DNA of 64,000 nt from Vicia villosa. Its lineage: Eukaryota; Streptophyta; Magnoliopsida; Fabales; Fabaceae. The first letter of the stretch is position 1, and each line of letters starts with the position of its first letter. Shown here in pieces: positions 1 to 10,550 of this stretch. The stretch covers positions 1 through 64,000 of the forward strand of contig NW_026705000.1 of assembly GCF_029867415.1 (NCBI RefSeq). The letters are read 5' to 3'. The position numbers were made by a program, and so were the translations under genes. The notes below the pieces were generated by a model. That model saw only the letters and a program-made list of their open reading frames with translations. It was not told the DNA's origin and did not search any database.

Positions 1-950
1 TTAAGAGAGGTTGGAGTAATAATTTTGAAAATATTCTTTAGGAAGAAAAAATTAATACTCCTCCCTTAAATCTTTAGGAAGAAAAATTACTCTTCCCTTA
101 AAACATTAACACAATTTTTTTTTAACTACAATGATTGTTAATCAAATTTTTTAATGCTATATAAGCAAAGAACATGTCTGCTCCCACACAACCAGAATCG
201 TCGGTGTATTTAACTACACTAGTTGAATTGGGTTAAATTAAACTGTGATGGTGCTTCTCGTTCTTCTTCGGAGCTTTCGGCTTGCGGCGGTCTTGCTAGA
301 GACAATGGTGGATGTTTTCTAGGAGCTTTTGCTTCTTTTTTGGGTATGTCTAATTTTCTCATTGCTGAACGCTCGGGTGCTATGCAAGCAATTGAGTTCG
401 CCCATGAGAAGAATTGGAAGAATGTTTGGTTGGAATCGGACTCCATGGCGGTGGTTCTTGCTTTTAAACCTCCGTATAGGGTCCCGTGGGCTATTAGATC
501 CAGATGGTTAAACTGTATTTATTTAGTTTCTCATTGGAATTTTATTGTTTCTCACATTTATAGAGAAGAGAACAGTTGTGCTGATACCCTCGCTAACATA
601 GATTTAGATTTAATTGGTACTACTCATTACTCTTCGCTACCTCTATTTTTAAGGGCGAATTTTATAAAGAATAGGCTTGGTTGCCCTTTCTTTAGGTTCT
701 CTTCTGGTTGAGAGGGTTTTGGTATAGTCCCCCTCTCTTTTTGTCCCACTCTTCCCCTTTTTTTAATATATATCAGCCTTATTTTAAAAAAAAAAAACTA
801 CACTAGTCGAATTTAATGACGGGGCATGCATGGCCCCTGGTTGCGACTCTCCGGTTCCACCCCTGGTTGCATGTTTTGACTAATTTAATTTAATACACAT
901 TGATACACCACTACAAAGAATTTTCAACATACTATCCCCATCAATTTATT
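1..950. repeat. Left-edge copy of the block that lies upstream of the Psd1-type defensins
   Basis: Most of this stretch outside the LINE insertion aligns by eye with 35530-35900 and 60950-61350. Shared landmarks in the same order are a T/A-rich run ending in lattacttatccc-like sequence, an 'aaagaatgtc'-like stretch, 'aactacact', and then 'gcatgcatggcccctggttg' (near 824, 35743 and 61228). In the other two copies this lies about 2.3 kb upstream of a minus-strand defensin. The copy is cut by the window start. Nothing codes here apart from the LINE fragment. Confidence 0.75.
230..795 (+). mobile_element. 5'-truncated LINE insertion (RNase H end only) with target-site duplication
   Basis: An open frame at 223-711 encodes the C-terminal RNase H domain of a plant LINE. 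The four acidic positions are visible: Asp in KLNCDGA, Glu in AERSGAMQ, Asp in ESDS and Asp in CADTLAN. No methionine start is in place; the frame simply enters at the insertion edge. A short 3' region and a poly(A) run (785-797) follow. The insertion is flanked by an 18-bp direct repeat, aactacactagttgaatt at 212-229 and a one-mismatch copy at 796-813. This is the signature of target-primed reverse transcription with heavy 5' truncation. The fragment cannot move by itself. Confidence 0.9.
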
Positions 951-1399
951 GTGCTTATTATATAATTGGTCTTTCAAATAAATTTCTCTTTTCTATTCAA
1001 GGAATATCCATCTATCATTTGCCTAATTTGGACTATAATGCCAATTTCAGAAGAATTCAATTACAATATATATAATGTATTAAAATTAAATTTTTATATA
1101 ACTAATTCCTGTAAAAAATATTATATTTTCAATCAACATGAAATTTTAAAATTTTCAATACCGACAATAAATCATCATAAAAATGATATTCATGTATATC
1201 TCACAAAATAAATTCTAATATGGTGTCATGATTAAATATTATAATCAATTAGATATATAAGTTGATTTTGTATTGTCGATATATAGTTCCTCGCTTAAAA
1301 ATTACTCAATATATTTTAATAATTACCATATATATGATGCATATATTTTTTATATCAAAAGAATTTTAAACGATATAGTCCACGTATATCTAATGAAAA
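814..1399. other. AT-rich spacer, no gene seen
   Basis: The first part continues the duplicated block and the rest is very AT-rich. The open frames at 966-1211 and 1273-1461 are low-complexity and match nothing I recognise. Confidence 0.6.
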
Positions 1400-1413
1400 T
1401 TTGTGAGTTTGAA

Positions 1414-2365
1414 ATTTATTTATTTATTTTTGACAGTAAAACAATTTCATTCAATAGATAAAAAAGGAGTACAAGCATAATGACAAACATTGATTGAGAG
1501 CATTTCTCATCCTCAATCTAAAATCAACACTAATAGCTAAGTCTACTGAGAGAGTTGGACAATAGTAAACTTTGAAAGATTACAATCCAAAAGAGTAATA
1601 CCAATTCAATTCTTTAATCCTAACCAAGCAACAGTCTTCTATAAAAGATAAATGAGTTTGGGAACCGCAATCTTTGAATCTATCCAGTTACGGATTATAT
1701 GTTTAGCTGTATCACGCACAGTTCGATTATATCGGTTCTCTATCTTGAAAAAACCCTCCATCTCTAAAAGAAACCTTTGTTGGATGGAATAGAGAAGCTG
1801 GTTAGAAATCACCCTTAGATTTTTACTCCAAAGTCCATTATCATCATCCAAACCTCTTTGGAGCAAAACATTAAACACCTTGAAGGCCCACTGCAGATAG
1901 CTTAAACTAAAGCATAACACACACAAAGATATCAAAAGACGACAACACAAGAAAGAAACCATAGAACTAAAATTAGATAAATGGAAAAGAGGAGGAAATC
2001 GTAGGCCGTAGGTAAACCATGGTAGCTTTAGAGTTGGGCGAACAATCAAAACCATCGAAGTTGTGGGAGCGGCCGATAGTGCCCCCGAAGACGCCCGAGT
2101 AAGGAGAAAGAGCTTTGGAGATGTACTAGCGGTTGACAGCTTTGAGGATGTGAAAACAGCCATTGGTGGTGGCTCTGGTGGCGGTCGCTTCAGAAGGAAG
2201 GGGGATTGGCGGTGATTCGGAGTGGTGAGAGGTGGAAGTCGGTGAAAGGAGTTAGCCGATGAGAGGGAGTGATGCTCTCCATAGAGGAGGGAGGATACAA
2301 CCATGAAGGTGGAAAAAAACCACCATGAAGGTGGGAGGAGCCAAACTCTAGAGGGTTGGAGGAAG
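1414..2365 (-). mobile_element. Unclassified 952-bp retroposon with 14-bp target duplication
   Basis: The direct repeat tttgtgagtttgaa occurs at 1400-1413 and again at 2366-2379. Between them, read on the minus strand, lies a 952-bp unit that starts GC-rich and ends in an A-rich tail (T/A-rich aataaataaa on the minus strand, at 1414-1432). It contains an open frame of 221 codons (2304-1639). That frame starts with a Pro/Ser-rich stretch and includes a hydrophobic segment, but I recognise no domain. The structure is that of a retroposed transcript, either a non-autonomous LINE relative or a retrocopy. Insertion by retroposition is well supported; the identity of the source transcript is unknown. 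Confidence 0.75.
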
Positions 2366-2393
2366 TTTGTGAGTTTGAACTTCCTTACTAAAG

Positions 2394-2532
2394 TAGTATG
2401 ATATATTCAGTTATGTATTAATGCCCTTTTTTTTTAATATATATTCGTAGCTTAAAGAACGATATTGCCGTTCTTTTTTAATAATATATTGATATTAACT
2501 TAGTATGATATATTCAGTTATGTATTAATGCC
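2394..2532 (+). repeat. 32-bp direct repeat, two copies 107 bp apart
   Basis: The same 32 bases, beginning tagtatgatatattcagtta, occur at 2394-2425 and 2501-2532. About 75 bp of T-rich sequence separates them. The repeat is too long for an ordinary target duplication, so a local slippage or recombination duplication is more likely. Confidence 0.85.
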
Positions 2533-5366
2533 GCTTTCAATATAAAAAAAAGTTAATTTTACTTAAGTGATAAAACAAATAATTTTTATACAATTGATTA
2601 GTTAGAATTAAAGATAATTATATTTATTGTTTTCGTTTAAAAATGTTTTAAAAAAATAAAATATACTAATATATTTGAAATAAAGTATAACAATTTTTAT
2701 ATTAGCAATAATAATATTTGTTAGTGAAACAACTTAAATAATAGTTAGTCAAATTACTAAAATATTGATTATTGAAAGATCGAGGGAAAATTTATTAATC
2801 ATTGGCTTAACTCTACAAAGAAGTGACAAAATGTATCAATTTTTTAAAAACACTAAGTTGTATCGTTTTTTTTTTTTTGGCAAAACCTTGAAAAATCTGC
2901 CAGTTTTAAAGCATCCGTTTTCTTAAAATAAAACACCTACACTTACTGAATTTTCAGAGGATCTGTAAAAAACGATAGTGTATTTTCAAGGTTAAAATTT
3001 TATTAACATTTTTATACGATTTTGAATGCACCGACGCTTTGCGTGATGTATTTTTAACAAAAAAAACATTTTACAATGTCTTACTATTTGTATAAGACAG
3101 AAGTGTACTTCAATGAGGTGAAACTTCCTTTTAATTTTGGGCTTCCAAAGGACACCACGTGTCTTGCTCTTCTGTCTTGCTCTTCTGAGATTCAAATTAA
3201 TAGGTAGGTTGTAGCAATCATTCAATTCAATATTGATATTATTTTTCTAATTGTAATTTATTTTGAAATATATTTAATTTATGAATAAATTTTGACTATG
3301 GGTATTGATATTCTAAAATATTTAAAATATTAAAATAATTTCCTAAAATAAAGTAAAAGCTTTTATTTTATACTTCTTTCATTATAAATTAACTAGTTTA
3401 TTTATAAAAAACTGCATAAAAATATTAATCCATTATGAAGATACATTAGCATTATTCTGTCAGTGTCATATATACAAGTTTTTCAACTAGATGAGATGAT
3501 TTTGGACTTAGGGAGTATTTGTGGTCGATATTAGTCCTATGATGATAAGCTTCACTATAAAGCGCCCCACATTTTGGCTCTTCCCCACCCAGTGGCAGCC
3601 AGAGGGGGCTGCGGATGGCAATGGCCGCCCCCAAGAAATATTTGCATGAATATAAATTTTTATTTTTATTTTTAGAATAATTAATAAGAAGAAATTTTTT
3701 TAAATTTATTTAAAATTTAATTCTGTTTTTAATTAAAATTATGAAGGTGATTGTGATAATAGAAGAGATAGATAATTTTATTTTTATTTTTTAATTCATA
3801 AAAAATTTGTGATTGATTGTGTGTAAATTCAAATTTTATGATCGTGTTTATCTAAGTATTTGTCCTTTTTATATATTATTTCTTTTTTAATTCATATAAT
3901 GGGAGGCATAATGTTGGATATAAATAGTTGGATAATACTATAATATAAATAGTTGTATAGTACTTGTACTTATCAAGTAAGTGGAAATGCGATTTTTTTC
4001 AAATACTCATTTTTAAAATAAAAAAACTCAAATAATTATTTAAAAAATACTAAAGTAATCCCTTTTCAAATAAAAAATCGCCACAATTAAAAAGGAGACA
4101 CTACACTTGATGGCGCATGCACCTACATTTTAAGAGGAGGCACTATTTAGTGTGGTTGTTAATTGAGCCGATCCAACCTAATGTGAGACTTAAAACGATT
4201 ATTAAAATGATGTTTTTTCATCCACTATAATTAAATATTTGATTTTAAATGAAATTTTAAGATTTTTTAAAGCTAAATTCTTTGGTATCTACTATAAAAC
4301 ATAAAACATTAAAACTGATATTAATTTTAGTAGTTAAATATTTATATTTTTTATTAAGGTTGAATTATCAGAAAAAAATTTGGATATCAAAATTTCAAAA
4401 ATAACTTTGAAGCTATTTTAAATAGATTTTCGTAAAAATTATTTTTGAAATACAGCTTTTTAAAAATTGTGATTTTGACTAAGTTTTGGTCTTCAATAAT
4501 CTATGTTTATGTTTTAGGATGTCAAAATTAGTATTTCGTTTTAGAAAAAACAAATATAAAAAAAATTGTAATATTTTAAAAAATGGTTTTGGAAAATCTA
4601 TTTCCAAAAATATAAAGAAAAAGTTCATTGTTAAAACTGAAACAAACAGACCCATTGTCTTTTTTAGTTGTTGAATATGGGTTGAGTATCCCTTGTACTC
4701 ATGGAAAAAAACATATTTAATAACAAAATAATAAATTTTTTTAAATATTTTTTGTATTTTTGTTTCCTAAGGATAAACATCATTAAAACTAATTTATAAA
4801 GTGAATGCTAGTTAAAAAATTAATTTATAGATTTTAGTAAACAATAGAAGATTGATTTTATAATTTTAACTTCAATGATTTTTATTTGATGTTCCTCGAA
4901 CCAAACATTCAATTTGAATAATTTATTAATTATTTAAAAATTATGTTTTTTAGTTTTGATTTGGCATATTAAAATTTAATTTTTGATTGATAAATTATTT
5001 CACTTTACAATGACTTTTTTTATCAGATAGTTTAATAATAAATAATTAACTTTTTCAAAGATTAATAAGTGAGAATTCGCATATTTAAATTTGCACATCT
5101 ATAATTTGATATCTATCAACTAAGTTTGTTTAATATAACACCTTATCATGGGTCATTTACCCATTTATCTTCTACAACCACAAATAGATTTTTGTTTTAT
5201 AAAAAAATATTAAATTAAGTTGGGAAACAATATCAAAACTGTTTTTCTAGCATATATCATCACAAATTTTTTAAGAGGAAAATTAATGTAAAAAATAATT
5301 TGAAGTTGATTTTAAATCACATAGTTTAATTTTTTAAAATCAACTTTATATTTATGATAACTTAAA
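2533..5366. other. AT-rich spacer with one GC-rich patch
   Basis: I see no gene. An 11-bp inverted pair (aaccttgaaaa near 2884, ttttcaaggtt near 2980) could form a foldback. A GC-rich patch at about 3565-3640 starts with a hAT-like cagtggc but has no partner end. The short open frames here (2992-3225, 3452-3634, 4486-4674) show no recognisable domain. Confidence 0.5.
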
Positions 5367-5565
5367 GGAGAAGACTTAGATACAATCCATATGTGTGGTT
5401 CGTACTATTTTCTAATGAAAATATGACAAATGTATTTATATATTTTTTATAGAGTAAAAATAGGAAAAAAATTATCGATGTGTAGGAGGAAATTACACAC
5501 TTATCATATCTTCATTAAAAAATAATATGAATCACATCTAAGAAATTGTATCGAAGTGTTCTCCC
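5367..5565. mobile_element. MITE, 199 bp
   Basis: Terminal inverted repeats are ggagaagacttagatacaat at 5367-5386 and, inverted at 5546-5565, ggagaacacttcgatacaat-type sequence; they differ at a few positions. The flanks aacttaaa (left) and aactttaa (right) look like a slightly diverged 8-bp target duplication, as in hAT or Mutator-type MITEs. It has no coding capacity. Confidence 0.75.
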
Positions 5566-5974
5566 AACTTTAATATTTTATAGGTGCTATATAACTTGTA
5601 TAATTATTTATAATTTTCAATTTATTTTGTCGGCCATCCCAATTTTTTGGTTTGCCTCTGCCATTGTTACCATCAATGATTCATCAACATTTTTTTTATA
5701 CAATTTATATATCATAGGTCCCTTTTATTTAAACTTTTTATAAAAAAGACTTTTAATAGTGCTATGTTTATAAAAATTATAAAGAATTTAAAAAAGAGTT
5801 TAAAATAAAAAATTGATTTAAATAATGTTATTTTTAAATATTATTTTAAATATTTTATATTTTATAAAAAAATTGAATATTAAAATTTCAAAAAATATAT
5901 AAATTGAAAATCATTTTGAATAACTTTTTATAATTAATATTGTTGAGATTTTTTTAAATATTTTTTCCAATTTT
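5566..5974. other. AT-rich spacer
   Basis: Homopolymer-rich AT sequence without a recognisable gene or element end. Confidence 0.5.
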
Positions 5975-6760
5975 TAAAGACTAATAATAATTATATATAA
6001 ACAAGAAAAATTGAGAAGTGTACGGGAATAATAAAGATCAACGAGACAAATAAACGACATAAGAAATACAGAAGTACATTCTAAAATAAAACAAAAGGAA
6101 GACAAAAGAAGGAATGTAAAGTTGTAAAATTTAAAATCCACAAAGACCACAATCAAAGCCAGACTAGAACTCGGGACAGAGAATCACCATGAAAAAAACA
6201 ACTTTCTCTTAGAGCAACTTAGAACTACACCACAAGAAAATCAGACCACACTCTTGAATCGCCATTGGGTTAAATAGAGGATAATGTTTACAAGGTAGAT
6301 AGAAAAAAATAAGAATAACAAGTGTCATGCCATGGTACAACTTTTGTGTGTGTGAGAGAGAGTCCTATCTTCCAAGTCTTTCTCATTAATCGACATATAG
6401 TCCACACCACTGAGTGTCAAATCATGATAAGCTCCCCTCTGATCTTAGCCAAATCCTCAAGAAAGAAAAAATTTCAAACAATGAGTTTAAGTTTCTCGGC
6501 AAGACCACTACCTTACTTAACCACCTAAAAATCTTATACTACATATTAGCCAGCTTTGCATGTAACAAAAAATGAGAGACATATTCAATTGAGTCAACAC
6601 ACCACCCACAAAATAGACCATCATAATCAAGAATAATTCATCTCTTAAACAATTTATCTCTAGTTGAGAATTTACCTAGGAGAAATTGTTAATAGAATAC
6701 ATTCACTCTTTAGGGGGGTCCAAGTACACCAGTAGAAGCCACCATCTGATGTAGACTACG
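5975..6760 (-). pseudogene. Decayed LINE 3' region (zf-RVT domain)
   Basis: Conceptual translation of the minus strand from about 6720 to 6450, ignoring stops, reads through a zinc-binding reverse-transcriptase-associated (zf-RVT) domain. It has FLLGKFSTRDKLFKR, then LFCGWCVDSIEYVSHFLLHAKLA, then KIFRWLS. This is the expected order: helix, CxxC, then ESxxHxxxxC-like, although the last cysteine is replaced here. Several in-frame stops (for example after APxKV and before IILDYDG) show that it is dead. Sequence to about 5975 resembles the tail of such elements but I cannot place the end. No target duplication was found. Confidence 0.7.
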
Positions 6761-7225
6761 AAAGAGAGTACTATATGCAGATGCAATAAAGTAGACATAC
6801 AACTTCACCCTTTAAGGCCAACATTACTTATAGTCAAATCTTACTTATAGTCAAAGAGAGGTCTCATCTGCTATAAATTTCATACCAAAAATCCATCGAC
6901 TCGCCTTCCAATCTCACCCACCTTTTCTATTTTCTATGTGAAAATAAGAAAAAAAAATTAAAGTAGGAAACCGTACTAGGAATATCCTCAACCTATGAAT
7001 CTTTTCAAAAATAAGTAAACATTTCAGAATCCACCTTCTACCTCAAACTCCAAGAGTAAATTTTATATTTTTAAAATTAAAACAAACACACCTATAATTA
7101 ATGACTTAAAAAATAATTAATTTGATTAAATAAATAAATAATTTAATTTATACTGAAAAATATTATTGATTTATATAATTTAATTAATTATAATATTAAA
7201 TATGAATTGAATTAAGAGTTTAAAG
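6761..7225. other. Spacer, probably more LINE debris then AT-rich sequence
   Basis: The part next to 6760 may continue the dead LINE upstream on the minus strand. From 7040 it is plain AT-rich sequence with no gene. Confidence 0.4.
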
Positions 7226-7390
7226 GTAGTGCACTGAGAGTGTAAACTAATTTTACACATACAACCAATCAAAATTCTTACGCTTATCATGTCATATTAG
7301 TTTTTTTAAATTAAAATTGTGTTTTACTTGAATACATGACTGTGATTGGTTGACAGTGTAAAAATATTTTACACTGTCAGTGCATATCCC
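7226..7390. mobile_element. MITE in the promoter region of defensin 1
   Basis: Terminal inverted repeats gtgcactgagagtgtaaa (7229-7246) and tttacactgtcagtgcat (7368-7385) match with one mismatch, and the outer few bases (ggta / tatccc) extend the similarity. The ~165-bp unit has no coding capacity. It ends about 70 bp before the palindrome/TATA region of defensin 1. It occupies the place where the other three defensin genes carry a shared upstream sequence. I could not fix a target duplication. Confidence 0.75.
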
Positions 7391-7458
7391 TTTTCTCTTG
7401 AATTAATTATTTCTTATACAGTTGTTGTTTTTTTATTAAGATGTCTCTTACTAGTCAA

Positions 7459-7480
7459 AGCCCTTTGAGGCTATATATAT
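7459..7480 (+). promoter_or_regulatory. Defensin 1 core promoter: palindrome plus TATA box
   Basis: agccctttgaggct (7459-7472) runs straight into a TATA box (7472-7480), 88 bp before the ATG. The same arrangement precedes all four defensin genes. In this copy one arm of the hyphenated palindrome carries a single base change. Confidence 0.75.
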
Positions 7481-7567
7481 GTGTCTTACAACCATCATAT
7501 ATATCAAACACACATAACATCACAAGTGAAGTGAGTCACATAAGTTTATATCATCACCACTTAAGCC

Positions 7568-8041
7568 ATGGAGAAGAAATCACTAGCTGTCCTGTCCTTC
7601 CTCCTCCTCGTTCTCTTTGTTGCACGTAATTAAGTCATCATTCTTAATATATTAATTAATTATTATATACTGCATTTGTTGTATTTATTTATAAAAAAAA
7701 AATATGAATTTGATTTATTACCTCTATTTTTTCACCCATCAAATTATTAAAATAACAAAGATAAAGTATTTTTATACATCTCATTATTAAATATTGGATG
7801 CTTTTGAGTAAATCAGGAGATTTGAAAAGGAGAATCAATGACTATATATTAACTAATGTAATTGTATTTGGATGATGCAGAAGAAATAGTGGTGAGTGAG
7901 GCAAACACTTGTGAGAATTTGGCTGGTTCATACAAGGGAGTATGCTTTGGTGGATGTGACGGTCACTGTAAAACACAAGAGGGGGCGATTAGCGGAAGGT
8001 GCAGGGATGACTTTCGCTGTTGGTGCACTAAAAATTGCTAA
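7568..8041 (+). CDS. Plant defensin, AFP/MsDef1-like (gene 1)
   Basis: Two exons, 7568-7625 and 7881-8041, are joined across a GT-AG intron (7626-7880, phase 1) to give 72 residues. Residues 1-27 form a Lys-started signal peptide with a Leu/Phe/Val core, so the product is predicted to be secreted to the apoplast. The mature part (from about residue 28) has the eight cysteines of plant defensins at 30, 41, 45, 49, 60, 66, 68 and 72. The spacing C-x10-C-x3-C-x3-C-x10-C-x5-C-x-C-x3-C fits a cysteine-stabilised alpha-beta fold with four disulfides. The gamma-core GRCRDDFRCWC matches the antifungal alfalfa AFP/MsDef1 group, where this loop drives membrane/phospholipid interaction. The expected role is antifungal defence; activity is inferred, not shown. 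It differs from gene 2 by only two residues (Val8 for Ala, Ser36 for Lys). Its upstream region has been replaced by a MITE. Confidence 0.93.
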
Positions 8042-8185
8042 ATGCAGTTTCTCCAACACCAGCACGCATAATATAGTATAAATAAATAAACGACACTGCA
8101 TCTGTGTATTGCGCGTTGTTTTTGAATTATATGTGTGTACTCAATATCGTGTATAACGTGTTAGTTATGCACTTTTATTATATGG

Positions 8186-8191
8186 AATAAA
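8186..8191 (+). terminator. Polyadenylation signal AATAAA, defensin 1
   Basis: A canonical AATAAA lies in tatggaataaaac about 145 bp after the stop codon. The same context occurs behind genes 2 and 4. Confidence 0.7.
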
Positions 8192-8236
8192 ACATTAATC
8201 AATAATTTCCTTTCCAATATTCTACTCTAGCACTAA

Positions 8237-8464
8237 CTTTCTTAAATTATATATTTTGTTTGACATTTACTACGATATTTCTGTACCAGAAATGGAAAAA
8301 TCTCATATTTGGATTCTTTACTATATGTACTACTCAACAAACAACTATTGCCTTCTTGAATTCTATATTTTGCTTATCATTTACTACGATATTTCTGTAC
8401 CAGGAATGAAAAAAACTCATATTTGAATTATTTACCATATGTACTATTCAACAAACAACTACGG
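8237..8464 (+). repeat. Tandem duplication, period about 114 bp, two copies
   Basis: Two adjacent copies share ttactacgatatttctgtac (starting at 8267 and 8381) and the surrounding ~110 bp with scattered changes. The paralogous region behind defensin 2 (about 50210-50330) has a single copy, so the duplication arose after the two genes separated. Confidence 0.85.
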
Positions 8465-8956
8465 CAAGTTCAAATATAATTAAATGACAATATTCAACTT
8501 TTTCTAACCGAAAATAATTTATACATAAGAGAATTTTCAATTTTAACTAAAGGTTTCGAGACGGAAACACTCTTAGTAAAATGAGTCTTACATTTTTTAT
8601 AAAAGGGTAAAACACCCAACACCATGCCAGCATCGGAACCCAAAAACCCAACAATTCAAAGTAAAAAATGGGAAGTTCACAGTGGAAAGAAAAATGAGAT
8701 GATCATAAAGTAAAATCCATCTTGACTTTATATTTTCAGGTGGAACCAAAAATATGTGAGATGATGAATGAAGAAGTTCTTTGGTGCATAAGTAGGAGGA
8801 ACTCTTAACGTGGCGGAGCGGAAAAAAAGACATGCAAGATTATCACTCTAATATCTAAATTAGTGATGTCTAAGAGATGTTGTTTGGAAGTGAGAACGAG
8901 GTAATACCTGAAACGGTGCATCTTTGAATTTATATATGGTATACAGTTTAAACTAT
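8465..8956. other. End of defensin-1 paralogy and spacer
   Basis: Similarity to the region behind defensin 2 continues to about 8605. The rest, including the minus-strand open frame 8597-8833, shows no domain. Confidence 0.5.
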
Positions 8957-9617
8957 GGGATGTCAACTTGCCTCCATTAGCGGGGATCCCCGTGGGGATT
9001 TCCTGTTTGGGTCCCCAAAGACGGGGAATTCCCCCCCTGCGGGGACGGGGTTGGGGAACAAAGTCTTCCCGAAGGCACTTCAGGGATGGGGGTGGCGTAA
9101 ATATCCATCGCCCTATGGAGTCTCCGCCCCGCCTAAAATAGCATAATATCTTTAATTTATATATAATTTTAAATTATCATGTAAGTTTATTTGTCATTTC
9201 ATATAATTAATCTTATACACAAATTTAAAATATATATGTATTGTTAGTAAAAGAGTGAGATCTAAATAATTATTTCAATTTTTTTAGTTAAAAATTTTGG
9301 TGGTCATGACACTCAATAAGTCAATATTATAAATTAAAAATTGTTAAAATAATATATTTATCATAAAGAAATAATTTCTAAATTTATTGTGGTTAGTTTT
9401 TGAACCTTTTACTATTAATTTAATTTAAAATAATAAAATCATATTTCTGGATCTCTGCATGAACCATGGGGATCCGTGGGTATCCGCGGAGATCCGCGGA
9501 GACGGAGATGGGAGACAAAACCCCCTGTAGCGGGGATTCGAAGCGGGAATGGAGAATAGATTTGAGGCGGAGATTGTGATGGAAATGTATCCCCCGTCCC
9601 CGCCCCATTGACATCCC
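8957..9617. mobile_element. Non-autonomous hAT element, 661 bp
   Basis: Ends are gggatgtcaa (8957) and ttgacatccc (9617). Both terminal regions are strongly G/C-rich with repeated cggggat/atccgcgg-like motifs, around an AT-rich centre. Flanks ttaaacta (left) and ttaactac (right) fit an 8-bp hAT target duplication with one indel. It carries no transposase. Frames 8955-9146 and 9420-9614 are products of the GC-rich ends, not genes. Confidence 0.8.
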
Positions 9618-9637
9618 TTAACTACCTCTATCTAGTC

Positions 9638-10540
9638 CAATGTAAAATGCGAGGAGTCGTCAGATCTGATCGGATGGTAAGAGATAGACTATTAAGAGCA
9701 TTCACACACATGCGACTCAAATAGGTGGTATAAATGGACCCCACTTAACTAATTATATTTTTTCTTACACTTTTTAATTACTTAAACTACTTCAGTATAT
9801 CTTTGAAACATCCATACCAGTCACTTAAAATTTTAAATTGGGTCCCATTAGTCTCAAAATATACTCAAACTCATTACATTATTCGACAAAAGGAATGTGG
9901 TGTCAAAATAGTTTAGTGTGTTAAAGTTGCGTAGCTATCAAAGTGTCGAAGGGATTATCTTCGACAAGGATTTTGACTTAGCCTTATTTTATAGTGTTAG
10001 CAGAATTAAGTTATTTGGAGTTTGCTTAGGAAGCAAGCAAACTCAACATATAAATAAGGAGTTGCCCTATTGTTATAACAAGTAGTTGCATAATTGATAA
10101 GTTTCAACTTTGAGAGCAGAGAGAAGCTCTGCAAATATTCTACTTCTTCCCCTAATTTTCTTTCTTCCCCAATTCATATTTTCTTTTTTTCTTTCAATAT
10201 TGATTGCGCAATAGAATCATGTTGCAACCAAGGTTGATTCACTCAAATGAAAAGTGAAGAACAAGAGGCGAATTTGATCAGTGTATTGAATCCTGTTCAT
10301 TAAAATTAATTTGGAATTCTCCAAGAGTTTTAGGGTAATTCCAACAAATGGTATCTAGAGCACTGGTTGTGTGATTCTTGGGAATATGACGTGATGCATC
10401 ATCCGATAAACAATTTTAATGGGCGTTTTCCGACGAGTCTCCCAATTCTGAAGTATCAGAATTATGAGAATTGGTGGAAGAAGATGAAGATTGTTTTGTG
10501 TTATCAAGATCTTTGGAATCTTGTGTAGAAAGGAGTAACA
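9638..10540 (+). mobile_element. Copia module, copy A: flank, LTR (9919-10346), PBS, gag start
   Basis: The LTR is about 428 bp (9919-10346), starting tgttaaag and ending ttccaaca. It is followed by the initiator-tRNA-type primer binding site tggtatctagag (10349-10360). The sequence then reads in frame FPTSLPILKYQNYENWWKKM and YQDLWNLV, the usual start of a Copia Gag. It stops at 10540, where CACTA sequence begins. The whole module recurs at 26593-27945. Relative to that copy, about 400 bp before the LTR is missing, including the right half of a MITE. Confidence 0.85.
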
Positions 10541-10550
10541 AGGAAAAAGA

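Noticed and set aside
1639..2304. 221-codon minus-strand open frame as a host gene
   Set aside because: It lies wholly inside a retroposed unit with target duplication and shows no recognised domain, so I treat it as part of the retroposon.
3565..3640. GC-rich patch starting cagtggc as a hAT end
   Set aside because: No partner inverted end or 8-bp duplication found.
8955..9614. Open frames on both strands
   Set aside because: Products of the GC-rich ends of the 661-bp hAT element.
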